Below are positions 44,158 to 53,486 of a stretch of DNA of 64,000 nt, one piece after another; position 1 is the stretch's first letter; each line of letters opens with the position of its first letter. The stretch comes from Methylotenera sp. (GTDB lineage: Bacteria > Pseudomonadota > Gammaproteobacteria > Burkholderiales > Methylophilaceae), in the NCBI RefSeq assembly GCF_029946165.1, contig NZ_JAQSDZ010000003.1, positions 1 to 64,000 on the forward strand, written 5' to 3'. The position numbers and the translations under genes were made by a program. Below the pieces are notes generated by a model. That model saw only the letters and a list, made by a program, of their open reading frames with translations. It searched no databases and had not been told where the DNA came from.

Positions 44158-45687
44158 TTATTGAAGCTCGCGAATTCTCGCCTCTAACTGCGCTCTATCT
44201 GGGCTTGTACCACCAGACTTATTCAACAAATCTAAAGCGCGCTGATACTGTTTTAAAGCCAAACTAGACTTACCCATTTGGTCTAAACTAATCGCCAAAT
44301 TAAAGGCATAGTCGGCATTATTGGGCGCTAATCGACTGGCATTAAAATAAGCTTCTTGTGCAGAAGGCCACTGGTTTTGCTCTGCGTATAAATTGCCTAA
44401 AGCTGCATGTAAATTTGCGCCTTCAGGCTGTTGTGCAATCATGCTCTTAATACGGCTTTCTGTGCCAACCGAGTCTGTGTTAACTTGTCGGCTACTTACA
44501 ACAGCCGTTTGTGCAATGCTGTTTCTAGGCTCTATTTCCAATACTTTTTGATACCAGCCTTGCGCATCCGCATCACGCCCTTGTCGCTGAGCAATTGCCG
44601 CCATGCCAAGTAAAGCATCCACATTACGGACATCGCGTTGTAATACTTGTCGATACTGCTTCTGTGCGTTGGCATCTTCACCACGTGTGTAAGCTTGGTA
44701 AGCAGCAAGCAGTGCCGGATCCACTCCCTGTGATTGCACCTTACTAATCAGCTTGAGTGGCCTTTGTTTATTATTGCTATCTGGCTCAGCATCGCTTGTA
44801 TCTGCCGCATCATCATTTTTATTCGTTTTTTTAACCGATGACTTTTTCGGCTCGGCTTCAATCACATTTTCAACAACATTAGACTTTTCTGAAGGTTTAC
44901 TTCTAAATGCTGCGGTTGCAGTTTTATTATCAAGATTAGCAACATCACTCACTTGATTTACGGTTTGACTCTCCTGAAGGGAAGCTACTGGAGCGGGTTG
45001 AGTGATTTCAGTGGGTGTTGGAGTAGTCATTGGTGACTGTGGTGCTACTTCTGCAACTTGTGGTTGCCTCGGCATGCTAGGTTTCAGCACTACAACATCA
45101 GGCGTAGTTAAGCGCTTAATGTAGTCATAGCCCTGTATACCTAGCAAAATCAACAATGCACCCACCACGCCTAAACTAATTAAGGCTAATTTTGAGCTGG
45201 GTGCTTTGACTTCTTTATTCGCAACAAATACCTTTGCAGCGGCCTTTTGATTCAACTCATCATTCACCATTTGCATGGTGGGGGTTGAGCTAGCAACAGC
45301 CGCCTTACTTTTAACACCCGAGGAGTGTAAAGTTTCTAGTGGAGTGCTTTGCAATGGTTTTGTTTCTACCGCAGACTTATTGGAAGTTTTTGCCGCAGAT
45401 TTAGGCTTAGTATATTGCTTAGCCCCGAATGCTGCCCCCGTTAAGCCCGCCTCCTCCTCCAAAGAAAGATTCTGGTCTAGCGACACATTGACTGTTTTCA
45501 CACTGGCCTCTAAAGCCTCAACTACTGGAACCTGTTCAGCAAGCTCGGTTTCCTGCACTTTGGAATCGATAGCCACTAGCTCAAGCGATAAAGCTTCATC
45601 AGCCACGTACGCACCCGTTTGCTTTTTGTCTTTATCCGCCTGCTTATTTTTTTCTAAATGATCTAATGCTTTAATGAGTAAACTCAT
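44158..45687 (-). CDS. MshN-like tetratricopeptide membrane protein
   Basis: A 509-residue protein beginning MSLLIKALDHLEKNKQADK, the characteristic N-terminal helix of MshN/TPR proteins in MSHA clusters. It has one membrane helix near residues 167-185, a Pro/Thr/Ser-rich linker and C-terminal TPR repeats from about residue 325 (ALLAAYQAYTRGEDANAQKQYRQVL, VDALLGMAAIAQRQGRDADAQGWYQKVL, ANLHAALGNLYAEQNQWPSAQEAYFNAS, ADYAFNLAISLDQMGKSSLALKQYQRAL). The soluble part lies in the periplasm. Confidence 0.88.
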   Translation of the reverse strand: MSLLIKALDHLEKNKQADKDKKQTGAYVADEALSLELVAIDSKVQETELAEQVPVVEALEASVKTVNVSLDQNLSLEEEAGLTGAAFGAKQYTKPKSAAKTSNKSAVETKPLQSTPLETLHSSGVKSKAAVASSTPTMQMVNDELNQKAAAKVFVANKEVKAPSSKLALISLGVVGALLILLGIQGYDYIKRLTTPDVVVLKPSMPRQPQVAEVAPQSPMTTPTPTEITQPAPVASLQESQTVNQVSDVANLDNKTATAAFRSKPSEKSNVVENVIEAEPKKSSVKKTNKNDDAADTSDAEPDSNNKQRPLKLISKVQSQGVDPALLAAYQAYTRGEDANAQKQYRQVLQRDVRNVDALLGMAAIAQRQGRDADAQGWYQKVLEIEPRNSIAQTAVVSSRQVNTDSVGTESRIKSMIAQQPEGANLHAALGNLYAEQNQWPSAQEAYFNASRLAPNNADYAFNLAISLDQMGKSSLALKQYQRALDLLNKSGGTSPDRAQLEARIRELQ

Positions 45688-45695
45688 ATAAAAGT

Positions 45696-47549
45696 TTACC
45701 TTTCATTTTCGGCTTCGACTTCTGAAGCTCTTTCAATCGCTTGAATCGGCAGATATTGTTTGTAGCTAGCGAGTTCGTCACTTTCTAGGCTTGCATTTTG
45801 AATCACAGTAGGGCGTAAAAAAATTACTAATTCAGTTTTAAGATTAGAATCGTTTTTACCTTGAAAAAGTTTACCTACCACTGGCACTTTACTTAATCCA
45901 GGGACAGCATCTGTGTTGTTTTTGATTTCATCTTGCATGAGTCCACCAAGCACGGCGATATTTCCACTACTAATTTGAAGTAAAGACTCCATCTCTCGAG
46001 TCCTTATTTCCGGAATCCCTTGATTGGCTGGAATTTGAGGATTGGGATCTGGAACATATCTAATAAGACTTGTAATTGTAGGTCTTACATTAATGTTCAC
46101 ATTGCCCGTGTCGTTTATCTGCGGGGTAACGCTCATTACAACACCTACAGGCACTGTGTTAGGTGTAGTAGTAACAGATTGCAGATTGGTGCCTGCGACC
46201 CCACTTGCTGACTGTGATATCTGCGATTGAACAGTAAAGTAAACCAAATTATCAACCACCTTAAGCACTGCTGTTTGGTTATTTAAGACCATCAGTTTTG
46301 GACTAGATAAGACCTTAGTGTTTCCAAACTGCTCTAATAATTGAACTGAGCTTAATATGCCCCGTTTGCCATTGGTGTAGCCCGCAATAATGCCTGGACT
46401 ACTCGAATCGCGCGTAATACTAGCTGCACTTACAACGGTTCCCACTTGAGGACCTAAGACTTGTGAAAATACAAATCCAGCGCTACCCAATTCACCAAGG
46501 CGACTCCAGTCTATGCCAGCCTTATAGCCATCACTTAAAGTAACCTCAACAATAGTGGCCTCAATAAGCACTTGTTTTTTAGCACTTCTCATTACCTTGT
46601 CAATAAATTCTTGGACTTTCTCGTGTTGTTTGTTCGTTGCTCTTACGTTAATAATTCCCGCCTCACGATTCACAATTACAGTACCGGCAAATAGCGTTTT
46701 GTATTCGTTCCGATCATCTTCTTTTTCACGCTTTGCCTCAGCAGTATTAGCTACATCGGTAGCTGAAATGTTACTAGAAACCCCTGCCCTTGATTTCTCG
46801 TTTGATTTACCTGTATTGTCAGTTCGGGCAATTAACACTTCTTTATCAGTTTCAGCCAATATATCTTTTAGATTTTTCTCTAAGGTTTCCCAGAAATGGC
46901 TCTTAGACTCACTAGTCACTGAAGTTCGAGAGCTATTATTTGCACCGTTGCCTGCGCTACTGCTTGCTGTCCCACTAGCGCCTGAAATTTGTGAAGTACT
47001 TGAAATTTGACCATCTGCTCCAATAAAGCCAGTCGTATCACGCGACATATTCACGTAATCAATTTTATAAGAGCGCAAAACGGGTTGATCTGGCGTAATT
47101 GTCAATACATCATGCTGAATTCTATAAGTCAAATCCACCTGCTTAGATAAGCGCTCTAGAATAGCGGGTAAGGTTTGATCTACCGCGTTCAGAGTGACGC
47201 GACCTTGAATTGATGGGTGAATATCGATATTGAGCTTGCTATCCCGCGCTATAGCGAACAGCACTTCTTTAACAGGTGTATCGTATACAACAATGCTATA
47301 AAGCTGTGCTTTTGCCCTTGGTTTTGGCGGGGGTAGATAGATGTTATTGGTGACAGGTTTCGGAATATTGCCTGTTGTGCCATTACCTGCATTATTATCA
47401 CCCGCTTGCGCACCTGATTTTTGCGTGCTGGGATTTTGCCCATCAATATGACCATTTGAGGGCGTAATTTTAGATTGGTGCGCGCATGCAGACATGCCTA
47501 AAACAAGCATCATGCATAAATGCCCTAATATTTGTTTATTGTGTAGCAC
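45696..47549 (-). CDS. mshL: MSHA-type secretin lipoprotein
   Basis: A 617-residue outer-membrane secretin. The signal ends in a lipobox (LVLGMSAC, Cys22). N-terminal N domains follow (VVYDTPVKEVLFAIARDSKLNIDIHPSIQGRVTLNAVDQTLPAILERLSKQV), and the C-terminal secretin domain contains VLSSPKLMVLNNQTAVLKVVDN, VGVVMSVTPQIND and MQDEIKNNTDAVPGLSKVPVVGKLFQ. A Ser/Gly/Asn-rich insertion lies near 185-215. It forms the outer-membrane pore for the pilus and is close to the MshL family in length and layout. Confidence 0.93.
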   Translation of the reverse strand: MLHNKQILGHLCMMLVLGMSACAHQSKITPSNGHIDGQNPSTQKSGAQAGDNNAGNGTTGNIPKPVTNNIYLPPPKPRAKAQLYSIVVYDTPVKEVLFAIARDSKLNIDIHPSIQGRVTLNAVDQTLPAILERLSKQVDLTYRIQHDVLTITPDQPVLRSYKIDYVNMSRDTTGFIGADGQISSTSQISGASGTASSSAGNGANNSSRTSVTSESKSHFWETLEKNLKDILAETDKEVLIARTDNTGKSNEKSRAGVSSNISATDVANTAEAKREKEDDRNEYKTLFAGTVIVNREAGIINVRATNKQHEKVQEFIDKVMRSAKKQVLIEATIVEVTLSDGYKAGIDWSRLGELGSAGFVFSQVLGPQVGTVVSAASITRDSSSPGIIAGYTNGKRGILSSVQLLEQFGNTKVLSSPKLMVLNNQTAVLKVVDNLVYFTVQSQISQSASGVAGTNLQSVTTTPNTVPVGVVMSVTPQINDTGNVNINVRPTITSLIRYVPDPNPQIPANQGIPEIRTREMESLLQISSGNIAVLGGLMQDEIKNNTDAVPGLSKVPVVGKLFQGKNDSNLKTELVIFLRPTVIQNASLESDELASYKQYLPIQAIERASEVEAENER

Positions 47550-47668
47550 AGTCCCACCCCCAGCTTATTGCTTAAATTTTACTCTTTGTTACATTTTGCA
47601 TAATAACTCAAAAAAAGCAAGATATATGAACAGAATATCAAATGTTTACAATAAGTTACGTACTGTAT

Positions 47669-49135
47669 TTATTGCGTTTGATCAATATCCCGAATAATCC
47701 CTGCAAAAGTACGTAAGTAAGGCTTGTTATTTTTAATGGGTGAAGGCAGATTTTTCAGTGCCGCTAGCGCTTCGTCGCGCTCAGCAAACTCCCCATATAA
47801 AATCACAGTGTAGGTTTCACCATTTTGAGTTTTTCGGTATAAATATATATTATCTATTTCTAATTGCTGACTAATTCTTTGCAGCTCAGCTTTTAACAGG
47901 TCATCTTTCTTTTGTTCGCCGCCAAGCTTTGCGTCGGTTAATAGCGACTTAATTTGTAATGTGATGGTGTTGGGCGAAGCACTTAATAAATGGTTTCTAG
48001 TCATATTTAAACGCCTGTCTACCAGAGTTTTAATTTCTGTCATATTCACAGGCATGGCTAGCACGGGTGCGGAGGCAATAGTCGTGGCAGCTAAGGGCTC
48101 GACAATCACAATATCTGAGCTTGGGGCTGTGATGCTACTCACCACTGGCGTGGAAACAGTAGCAACTGGTGCTGCTATTTTGGACTGAGTGGCAACAACT
48201 AAATGATCAGCCGCTGAAAATTTTTGCTGAAGTTGATATTGCCACCATGCATAGCCCGTAGCTATTACCAAAATACCGATCAATAAACTCGCACCAATAA
48301 AGTATTGCTTGTAATCAGTTGCTCTACGACCAAACTCACTGTCTTGAATTGCTGCTTTCACATGTTTTGGAGTGACCTGATACACATTATCGGCATAAGC
48401 GGCTAACAGTGATTTATCCGCCAAGATATTTACACGCCGGACCAAACCTTCTGCTGAGCAAGACAGCTTTTTAATCGCAGCCTCTGTAAATAAATGTGGT
48501 CCATGATACCCAGCGGCACGTAGGCGCGAAATCAAATATTCGCCTATCTCTTTTGTACCTAACGGTTCTAAATGAAAGCTGTGCGTAATGCGTTCGCGCA
48601 ACTGGCGAATATGCGTTTTACTCAAGTTAACTTCAAGCTCGGGCTGCCCAAACAACACTATTTGCAGTAGCTTATCTTGCTTGGTTTCTAAGTTGGATAG
48701 CAGTCGAATCTCCTCCAGCGTTGCCAGCGGCATACCTTGGGCTTCTTCAACGAAAATCACCACTTGCCGATCTTCTGCATGGCGATTGAGCAAATGTGCT
48801 TGCAGAAGTTGCATCACTTTTAGGCGATCAGCATTTTTAGGCACTTTGAGCTGCAGCTCAAAAGCAATCGCGTGCAACACGTCCTCAGGTGCTACGCTTG
48901 GGTTTGCTAGATAAATGCTTTCGATTTTCTCGGGCAATTTGGTTTGCAACATGCGGCAAAGCATCGTTTTGCCACTGCCGACTTCACCAACCACTTTAAT
49001 GATGCCTTCACCGTTGGTGATGGCATAAACAAGCGCATCTAACACGGCGCCACGATTGCCGCCCGAAAAGAAAAAATCCGTATTCGGGGTGATTTTGAAT
49101 GGCGGCTCTTTTAAGCCAAAGTGCGGGTAATACAA
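47669..49135 (-). CDS. mshM: MshM/ExeA-like AAA ATPase with C-terminal SPOR domain
   Basis: A 488-residue protein beginning MYYPHFGLKEPPFKITPNTDFFFSGGNRGAV, standard for the ExeA/MshM family, with Walker A GEVGSGKT (50-57) and Walker B VVIFVEEAQGM. One membrane helix near residues 277-298 is followed by a periplasmic part whose last 70 or so residues (YTVILYGEFAERDEALAALKNLP) look like a SPOR peptidoglycan-binding domain. It probably positions the secretin through the cell wall. Confidence 0.9.
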   Translation of the reverse strand: MYYPHFGLKEPPFKITPNTDFFFSGGNRGAVLDALVYAITNGEGIIKVVGEVGSGKTMLCRMLQTKLPEKIESIYLANPSVAPEDVLHAIAFELQLKVPKNADRLKVMQLLQAHLLNRHAEDRQVVIFVEEAQGMPLATLEEIRLLSNLETKQDKLLQIVLFGQPELEVNLSKTHIRQLRERITHSFHLEPLGTKEIGEYLISRLRAAGYHGPHLFTEAAIKKLSCSAEGLVRRVNILADKSLLAAYADNVYQVTPKHVKAAIQDSEFGRRATDYKQYFIGASLLIGILVIATGYAWWQYQLQQKFSAADHLVVATQSKIAAPVATVSTPVVSSITAPSSDIVIVEPLAATTIASAPVLAMPVNMTEIKTLVDRRLNMTRNHLLSASPNTITLQIKSLLTDAKLGGEQKKDDLLKAELQRISQQLEIDNIYLYRKTQNGETYTVILYGEFAERDEALAALKNLPSPIKNNKPYLRTFAGIIRDIDQTQ

Positions 49136-49155
49136 ATGGTTTCCGTTGGTCTATT

Positions 49156-50592
49156 CTAGTTTTCGTCAGTGGTGCTCATGCGGCTATATAGCGTTGTGCG
49201 ATTCACATTGAGCAACTTCGCCGCTTGGCTTAAATTGCCATGTGTCATTTGCATTGCCGCTTCTATGTAAGCCCGCTCCCAGCTTTTAAGTACCGAGTCT
49301 AAGCTAACATTGGCTTGACTCTGCAAATGACGTTGCGCTTGCGTGGTCATGCCAGCGGAATCGTTAATATTTAACACTTCTGAGCCTGACGCTGATGACT
49401 CGGGCTCAGATAAATCAAATTCGGCAACCAATTGAGTGGCATTGAGCGTTTTACCAGAGTATTTTGCAATTAAGCGAATCACAATGTTTCGAAGTTCGCG
49501 CACGTTGCCTGGGAATTTATAATCCAGCCAACGTGCTTTTGCAGCTTCATCTAACACAAATGGCGCTTGGCCAATTTGTTGTGCATAAAATTGGGTAAAA
49601 TGTTCACGCAGCAAATGCTTATCATCCCCCAAATCTCTGACAGGCGGCACATGAACCGCAAACACACTTAAACGATGATATAAATCAGACCTGAATTTAC
49701 CTGCGCGCACTTCAGCCCGTAAGTCACGGTTAGTAGCTGCAACAATGCGCGCCTGACTCTTACGTGTTTGTGTTTCACCTATACGCTGATATTCGCCATT
49801 TTCAAGTACACGCAGTAGTTTAGCCTGCAACTCTAGTGGCAATTCGCCAATTTCATCTAAGAAAAGCGTCCCTTCACTAGCATCTTCAAAATAGCCAGCA
49901 TGTGCCGCAATAGCACCAGTAAATGCGCCTTTGGTATGCCCAAATAATATAGATTCAGCTAATAGTGGTGAGATTGCAGCGCAATTGACTGACAAATAAG
50001 GATGCAGCACACGTTTGCTTGCGTGATGAAAGCTACCTGCAACCAGCTCTTTACCACTGCCAGATTCACCTTCAATCAAAACTGGGAAAGGCGAGTCAGC
50101 AAATTGTGTAATTTGTGTGCGCAATGCTTGCATAGGCAAACTATTGCCTAATAGGCCATCGAACTCAAGCTCCGCCTTAACTTCATTGAGCTCAACGTCT
50201 TGCACCTTGAGCGATTGAAGCAGCATATCTTTAAGCTTTTCAACATCGCAAGGTTTAGCAATAAAATCTACTGCACCTAAAGTTAAGGCACGTTTGACAT
50301 TAGCATCGTCACTTTGACCAGAGAGCACATGGATTTTAATCGTAGGTGAATGCGCTAACAGTGCGCTTATGACTTTAAAACCTTCTTCAGGTGTATGTGG
50401 TGAAGGTGGCAATCCCAAATCAACTAATGCCAAGGCTGGCATATCATCTTGCTGCTGAAGTAAACTTTTTAATTGTGCATAAGACTCTGCCACACACACT
50501 TCAAAGTGCTTACTCAAGACGAAATGCAGCGTATCCGTAATTAAAGGATCATCATCAATAATCATTAACACTGGACGAAGTGCCACCATCAA
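49156..50592 (-). CDS. sigma54-dependent response regulator
   Basis: A 478-residue NtrC-type regulator. The receiver domain has acidic residues DD (14-15), the phosphorylated Asp in LALVDLGLPPSP near 57 and the conserved Lys in DFIAKPCD. The AAA+ domain has ESGSGKELVAGSFHHAS, the sigma54-contacting GAFTGA loop and FLDEIGELPLELQAKLLRVLE. The C-terminal Fis-type helix-turn-helix is GNLSQAAKLLNVNRTTLYSRM. No histidine kinase gene is adjacent. It leads the pilus cluster and probably controls it. Confidence 0.94.
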   Translation of the reverse strand: MMVALRPVLMIIDDDPLITDTLHFVLSKHFEVCVAESYAQLKSLLQQQDDMPALALVDLGLPPSPHTPEEGFKVISALLAHSPTIKIHVLSGQSDDANVKRALTLGAVDFIAKPCDVEKLKDMLLQSLKVQDVELNEVKAELEFDGLLGNSLPMQALRTQITQFADSPFPVLIEGESGSGKELVAGSFHHASKRVLHPYLSVNCAAISPLLAESILFGHTKGAFTGAIAAHAGYFEDASEGTLFLDEIGELPLELQAKLLRVLENGEYQRIGETQTRKSQARIVAATNRDLRAEVRAGKFRSDLYHRLSVFAVHVPPVRDLGDDKHLLREHFTQFYAQQIGQAPFVLDEAAKARWLDYKFPGNVRELRNIVIRLIAKYSGKTLNATQLVAEFDLSEPESSASGSEVLNINDSAGMTTQAQRHLQSQANVSLDSVLKSWERAYIEAAMQMTHGNLSQAAKLLNVNRTTLYSRMSTTDEN

Positions 50593-50650
50593 TTTAAACC
50601 TTTATATAAATTTAACAACTTCAATAACCAATACCACTATAGCCTGAAAG

Positions 50651-50679
50651 GCCATATGTATCAATTATTTTGCCATATG
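50651..50679. promoter_or_regulatory. paired GCCATATG boxes upstream of the response regulator
   Basis: GCCATATG occurs at 50651-50658 and 50672-50679, 21 bases apart (two helical turns). A near-match to a sigma54 site on the minus strand (TGGCA, spacer, TTGA instead of TTGC) overlaps the second box. A binding site for a dimeric regulator is possible. Confidence 0.35.
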
Positions 50680-50743
50680 AATATTAATATATTAGTGGAG
50701 GTGGAGCGTTAAAGGCAAAGCGTATAAGCCAGTTTGTGTTGGA

Positions 50744-51757
50744 TTAAAAGAGCTCTATATCAGTCTCTTTTGTATTTTCTTGTAAAGAACCATCGGCTAT
50801 TAGCTGTTCGTAAAAACAGATTTTGTTTCGCCCATTATTCTTAGCAAAATATAATGCCAAATCAGCGTGGTCGATTAAGAGGCTCGAAAGATCATATGCA
50901 TAAATCTCTGTATACCCTATACTGACAGTCATTTTTCCAACTTGAGGGAAGTTAAATTGACCCACTTTTTCTCTAAATCGATTCAGGATATGGGATATAT
51001 CCTCATAGCTTGAGCATTCAAATATACCGACGAACTCCTCACCCCCAAAGCGAAAAATTAAATCAGTATTTCTGAAGGTTTGTGTCATTAATTGAGAAAA
51101 TAAAAGCAATACCTCATCACCAATCAAGTGACCAAACTCATCATTCACTCTTTTAAAATGATCAATATCAAAAATCGCCAAAAAATACACTTGATTAGCT
51201 TTTTCATTATTGAGTCTTGCTAGCTCTTGTATCTGTAGCAAAATCTTATTTATTTTGTAATCAAAAGTTTTACGGTTAAGCAAGCCAGTTAAAGTATCAC
51301 GCTCATTATCATTAATAAGCCTCGAGAAGTTTTGATATATTTTTAACAATGAGGTGATAACCTCATGTAATTGAGATTCACACACCATTGCCTCAATCGC
51401 AATAATTGCTATCGTATGTTCTTTTGCATTCTTAATCGGATATAGACTGACATGAGATTCACTATCTTGCTCATATGTGCTATATCTTCCCGATTTAAAA
51501 CAATCAATTAGCAATTGTTTAAATGGTAATGAGAAATTACACTGCTCCGCACTTTTTCCAATAATAATGGATGGGGAAAGCTGCTTTCTAGTATCGTCGG
51601 GATGAAAAATAATAACGTATTTAGCGTGACTGTCAGCAGAAGCATTCACCAATTCAAACAGCGCTTCCGCCAAGGATTGCTCAAGCGCCAAAACATCACG
51701 CTCGCTTGTAAGAGTAATAAGCTTATTTAAAACTGAAGGCGTATCGACTGTATTCAA
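50744..51757 (-). CDS. diguanylate cyclase with GAF-like N-terminal domain
   Basis: A 337-residue cytoplasmic protein. The C-terminal GGDEF domain is intact: IFDIDHFKRVNDEFGH, the I-site RNTD five residues before GGEEF (238-242), and ADLALYFAKNNGRNKI. The first 150 residues look like a GAF-type sensor (LEQSLAEALFELVNASADSHAKYVIIFHPDD). It is located next to the pilus cluster whose ATPase carries a likely cyclic di-GMP-binding domain, so local control of pilus extension is plausible. Confidence 0.93.
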   Translation of the reverse strand: MNTVDTPSVLNKLITLTSERDVLALEQSLAEALFELVNASADSHAKYVIIFHPDDTRKQLSPSIIIGKSAEQCNFSLPFKQLLIDCFKSGRYSTYEQDSESHVSLYPIKNAKEHTIAIIAIEAMVCESQLHEVITSLLKIYQNFSRLINDNERDTLTGLLNRKTFDYKINKILLQIQELARLNNEKANQVYFLAIFDIDHFKRVNDEFGHLIGDEVLLLFSQLMTQTFRNTDLIFRFGGEEFVGIFECSSYEDISHILNRFREKVGQFNFPQVGKMTVSIGYTEIYAYDLSSLLIDHADLALYFAKNNGRNKICFYEQLIADGSLQENTKETDIELF

Positions 51758-52023
51758 AATGAACGGTTAATTCGATTTAGATTCCTTATACTAATTCTAA
51801 ATTGAACTCTTGGGTTATTAATGGATTTTGAATATTACAGCAAATTTAGCTAATGCAATTAAATAGAGACGTTGCGAATTACCGCTTAATTCTGCACTTC
51901 AATCAGAATAGCTAACTAAATAATCTTTAAATGATGTGATTTAAAATTACCAGAATATGCATTATATGCAATGCAATAACAATAACAATGACAATGACAA
52001 AGCTGTGGATTAGTTTAAAAAGA

Positions 52024-52100
52024 TGGGGTGGCTGATGGGGCTCGAACCCACGACAACAGGAATCACAATCCTGGACTCTACCAACTGAGCTACAGCCACC
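52024..52100 (-). tRNA. tRNA-His(GTG)
   Basis: A 77-base cloverleaf with the extra 5' G opposite the discriminator C, both diagnostic of tRNA-His. The anticodon GTG corresponds to 52064-52066, and the CCA end is encoded. It is the last of three tandem tRNAs. Confidence 0.96.
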
Positions 52101-52117
52101 ATAGAGACTTTAAGTAC

Positions 52118-52194
52118 TGGTCTGCCCGACAGGAATCGAACCTGTAACCCCCAGCTTAGAAGGCTGGTGCTCTATCCGGTTGAGCTACGGGCAG
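52118..52194 (-). tRNA. tRNA-Arg(TCT)
   Basis: A 77-base cloverleaf with acceptor stem CTGCCCG/CGGGCAG, anticodon stem CCAGC/GCTGG holding TCT (52158-52160), discriminator A and encoded CCA. Confidence 0.95.
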
Positions 52195-52206
52195 ATTTTG
52201 GTTACA

Positions 52207-52232
52207 AGGCTTTATATTTGCATATAAAGCTT
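52207..52232 (-). repeat. processing hairpin between tRNA-Pro and tRNA-Arg
   Basis: GCTTTATAT pairs perfectly with ATATAAAGC around a four-base loop in the tRNA spacer. It is likely an RNA-processing element. Confidence 0.45.
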
Positions 52233-52291
52233 CGGGCTGACTTTTATTTTGACTTGCCGAGTCTGATTAAAAAATTCAACAAGTTAAAATT

Positions 52292-52368
52292 TGGTCGGCG
52301 TGGAGAGATTCGAACTCCCGACATCCTGCTCCCAAAGCAGGCGCGCTACCAGGCTACGCTACACGCCG
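52292..52368 (-). tRNA. tRNA-Pro(TGG)
   Basis: A 77-base cloverleaf with acceptor stem CGGCGTG/CACGCCG (the C1-G72 start is typical of bacterial tRNA-Pro), anticodon TGG (52332-52334) and encoded CCA. It is the first gene of the Pro-Arg-His tRNA operon. Confidence 0.97.
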
Positions 52369-52377
52369 AAGGGCAGA

Positions 52378-52406
52378 AATATACTGCAAACTAGGCTGTA
52401 GGTCAA
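52378..52406 (-). promoter_or_regulatory. promoter of the tRNA Pro-Arg-His operon
   Basis: On the minus strand, TTGACC (52401-52406) and TATATT (52378-52383) are separated by exactly 17 bases, directly upstream of tRNA-Pro. This is a strong sigma70-type match. Confidence 0.85.
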
Positions 52407-52471
52407 ATCTATTATGATAAAATGTTACTTTATTTTTAATGCCGCTTAAAAAGTAAGCAAAATAAACTCTA

Positions 52472-53332
52472 ATGACCGCTCAAATAATTGATGGCAAAGC
52501 CATTGCTGAAAATCTTTTAAACTCGATTAAAGAACGCATCAATAATCGCCTACAAGCTAACAAACGAGCGCCTGGTTTGGCTGTGATCGTTTTAGGTGCA
52601 GACCCAGCATCTAGCATCTATGTACGCAACAAACGTTTGGCTTGTGAAAAGGTCGGCATTCGCTCAATTGCTTACGACCTACCAGACTCAACCTCTGAAG
52701 CTGAGCTACTTACGTTGATTGAGCAATTGAATCAAGACGATAGCATTGACGGCATTCTTGTACAGGCGCCATTGCCGCCTCAAATTAAAGATGAACATGT
52801 TATTGAATGCATTAGCCCCAATAAAGATGTAGACGGATTTCACCCATACAACATTGGCAGATTGGCTGTTCGCCAGCCTACATTACGCTCTTGTACGCCT
52901 TTTGGCGTAATTAAAATGCTACAGGCTAGCAATATTGAGTTGATGGGTTTGGATGCGCTCGTTATAGGCGTATCAAACCATGTGGGTCGACCAATGGCAT
53001 TAGAGTTGTTACTTGCTGGTTGCACAGTGACGAGCTGCCATCGACACACTAAAGATTTGGCTAAAATGGTTCAGCAAGCTGATTTAATCGTGGCTGCCGC
53101 TGGAAAGCCTGGATTGATACAAGGTGAATGGATCAAACCCGGCGCCATTGTTATTGATATTGGCATTAACAGACTTGCTGATGGCAGCATTTCTGGTGAC
53201 GTTGACTTTAAAGCGGCGAAAGAGCGTGCTGGCTATATTTCACCTGTACCGGGTGGCGTTGGTCCAATGACGGTTGCTACTTTGATGGAAAATACATTAC
53301 TAGCGCTAGAGTTAAATGAAGCAAAACTTTGA
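52472..53332 (+). CDS. folD: methylenetetrahydrofolate dehydrogenase / methenyltetrahydrofolate cyclohydrolase
   Basis: A 286-residue bifunctional enzyme for one-carbon interconversion, linking 5,10-methylene- and 10-formyl-tetrahydrofolate with NADP. Signatures: [22 protein letters not shown] (catalytic Lys in YVxxK), [33 protein letters not shown] and [19 protein letters not shown]. The length is normal. Confidence 0.98.
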   Translation: MTAQIIDGKAIAENLLNSIKERINNRLQANKRAPGLAVIVLGADPASSIYVRNKRLACEKVGIRSIAYDLPDSTSEAELLTLIEQLNQDDSIDGILVQAPLPPQIKDEHVIECISPNKDVDGFHPYNIGRLAVRQPTLRSCTPFGVIKMLQASNIELMGLDALVIGVSNHVGRPMALELLLAGCTVTSCHRHTKDLAKMVQQADLIVAAAGKPGLIQGEWIKPGAIVIDIGINRLADGSISGDVDFKAAKERAGYISPVPGGVGPMTVATLMENTLLALELNEAKL

Positions 53333-53383
53333 ATGCCTTGTTTTAAAGTTATTTTGCCAATAATTCAATGAATTAGACTAATT

Positions 53384-53412
53384 TTGCATGAAAGCTAGTT
53401 TCAGTGTACACT
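53384..53412 (+). promoter_or_regulatory. dksA promoter
   Basis: TTGCAT (53384-53389), a 17-base spacer, then TACACT (53407-53412) and a GC-rich stretch CACGCGC. It lies 75 bases before the dksA ATG. Confidence 0.7.
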
Positions 53413-53486
53413 CACGCGCTTAATTTTATAAATAATTCTTAGGTAGTTTTCTTAAGCAACTCTTTTTAAGTTTTTTGAGGCACACC

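Noticed and set aside
50660-50675. Sigma54 promoter on the minus strand
   Set aside because: The -24 part (TGGCA) and spacing fit, but the essential GC of the -12 element reads GA, so it is mentioned only as a weak possibility.
51966-52000. AATAAC/AATGAC short tandem repeats near 51976-52000
   Set aside because: Only two copies of each unit, in AT-rich spacer DNA; too short to call a functional repeat or a CRISPR.
52167-52394. A 75-codon ORF across the tRNA cluster
   Set aside because: It reads through tRNA-Arg and tRNA-Pro on the opposite strand; the tRNAs explain the sequence and there is no RBS.
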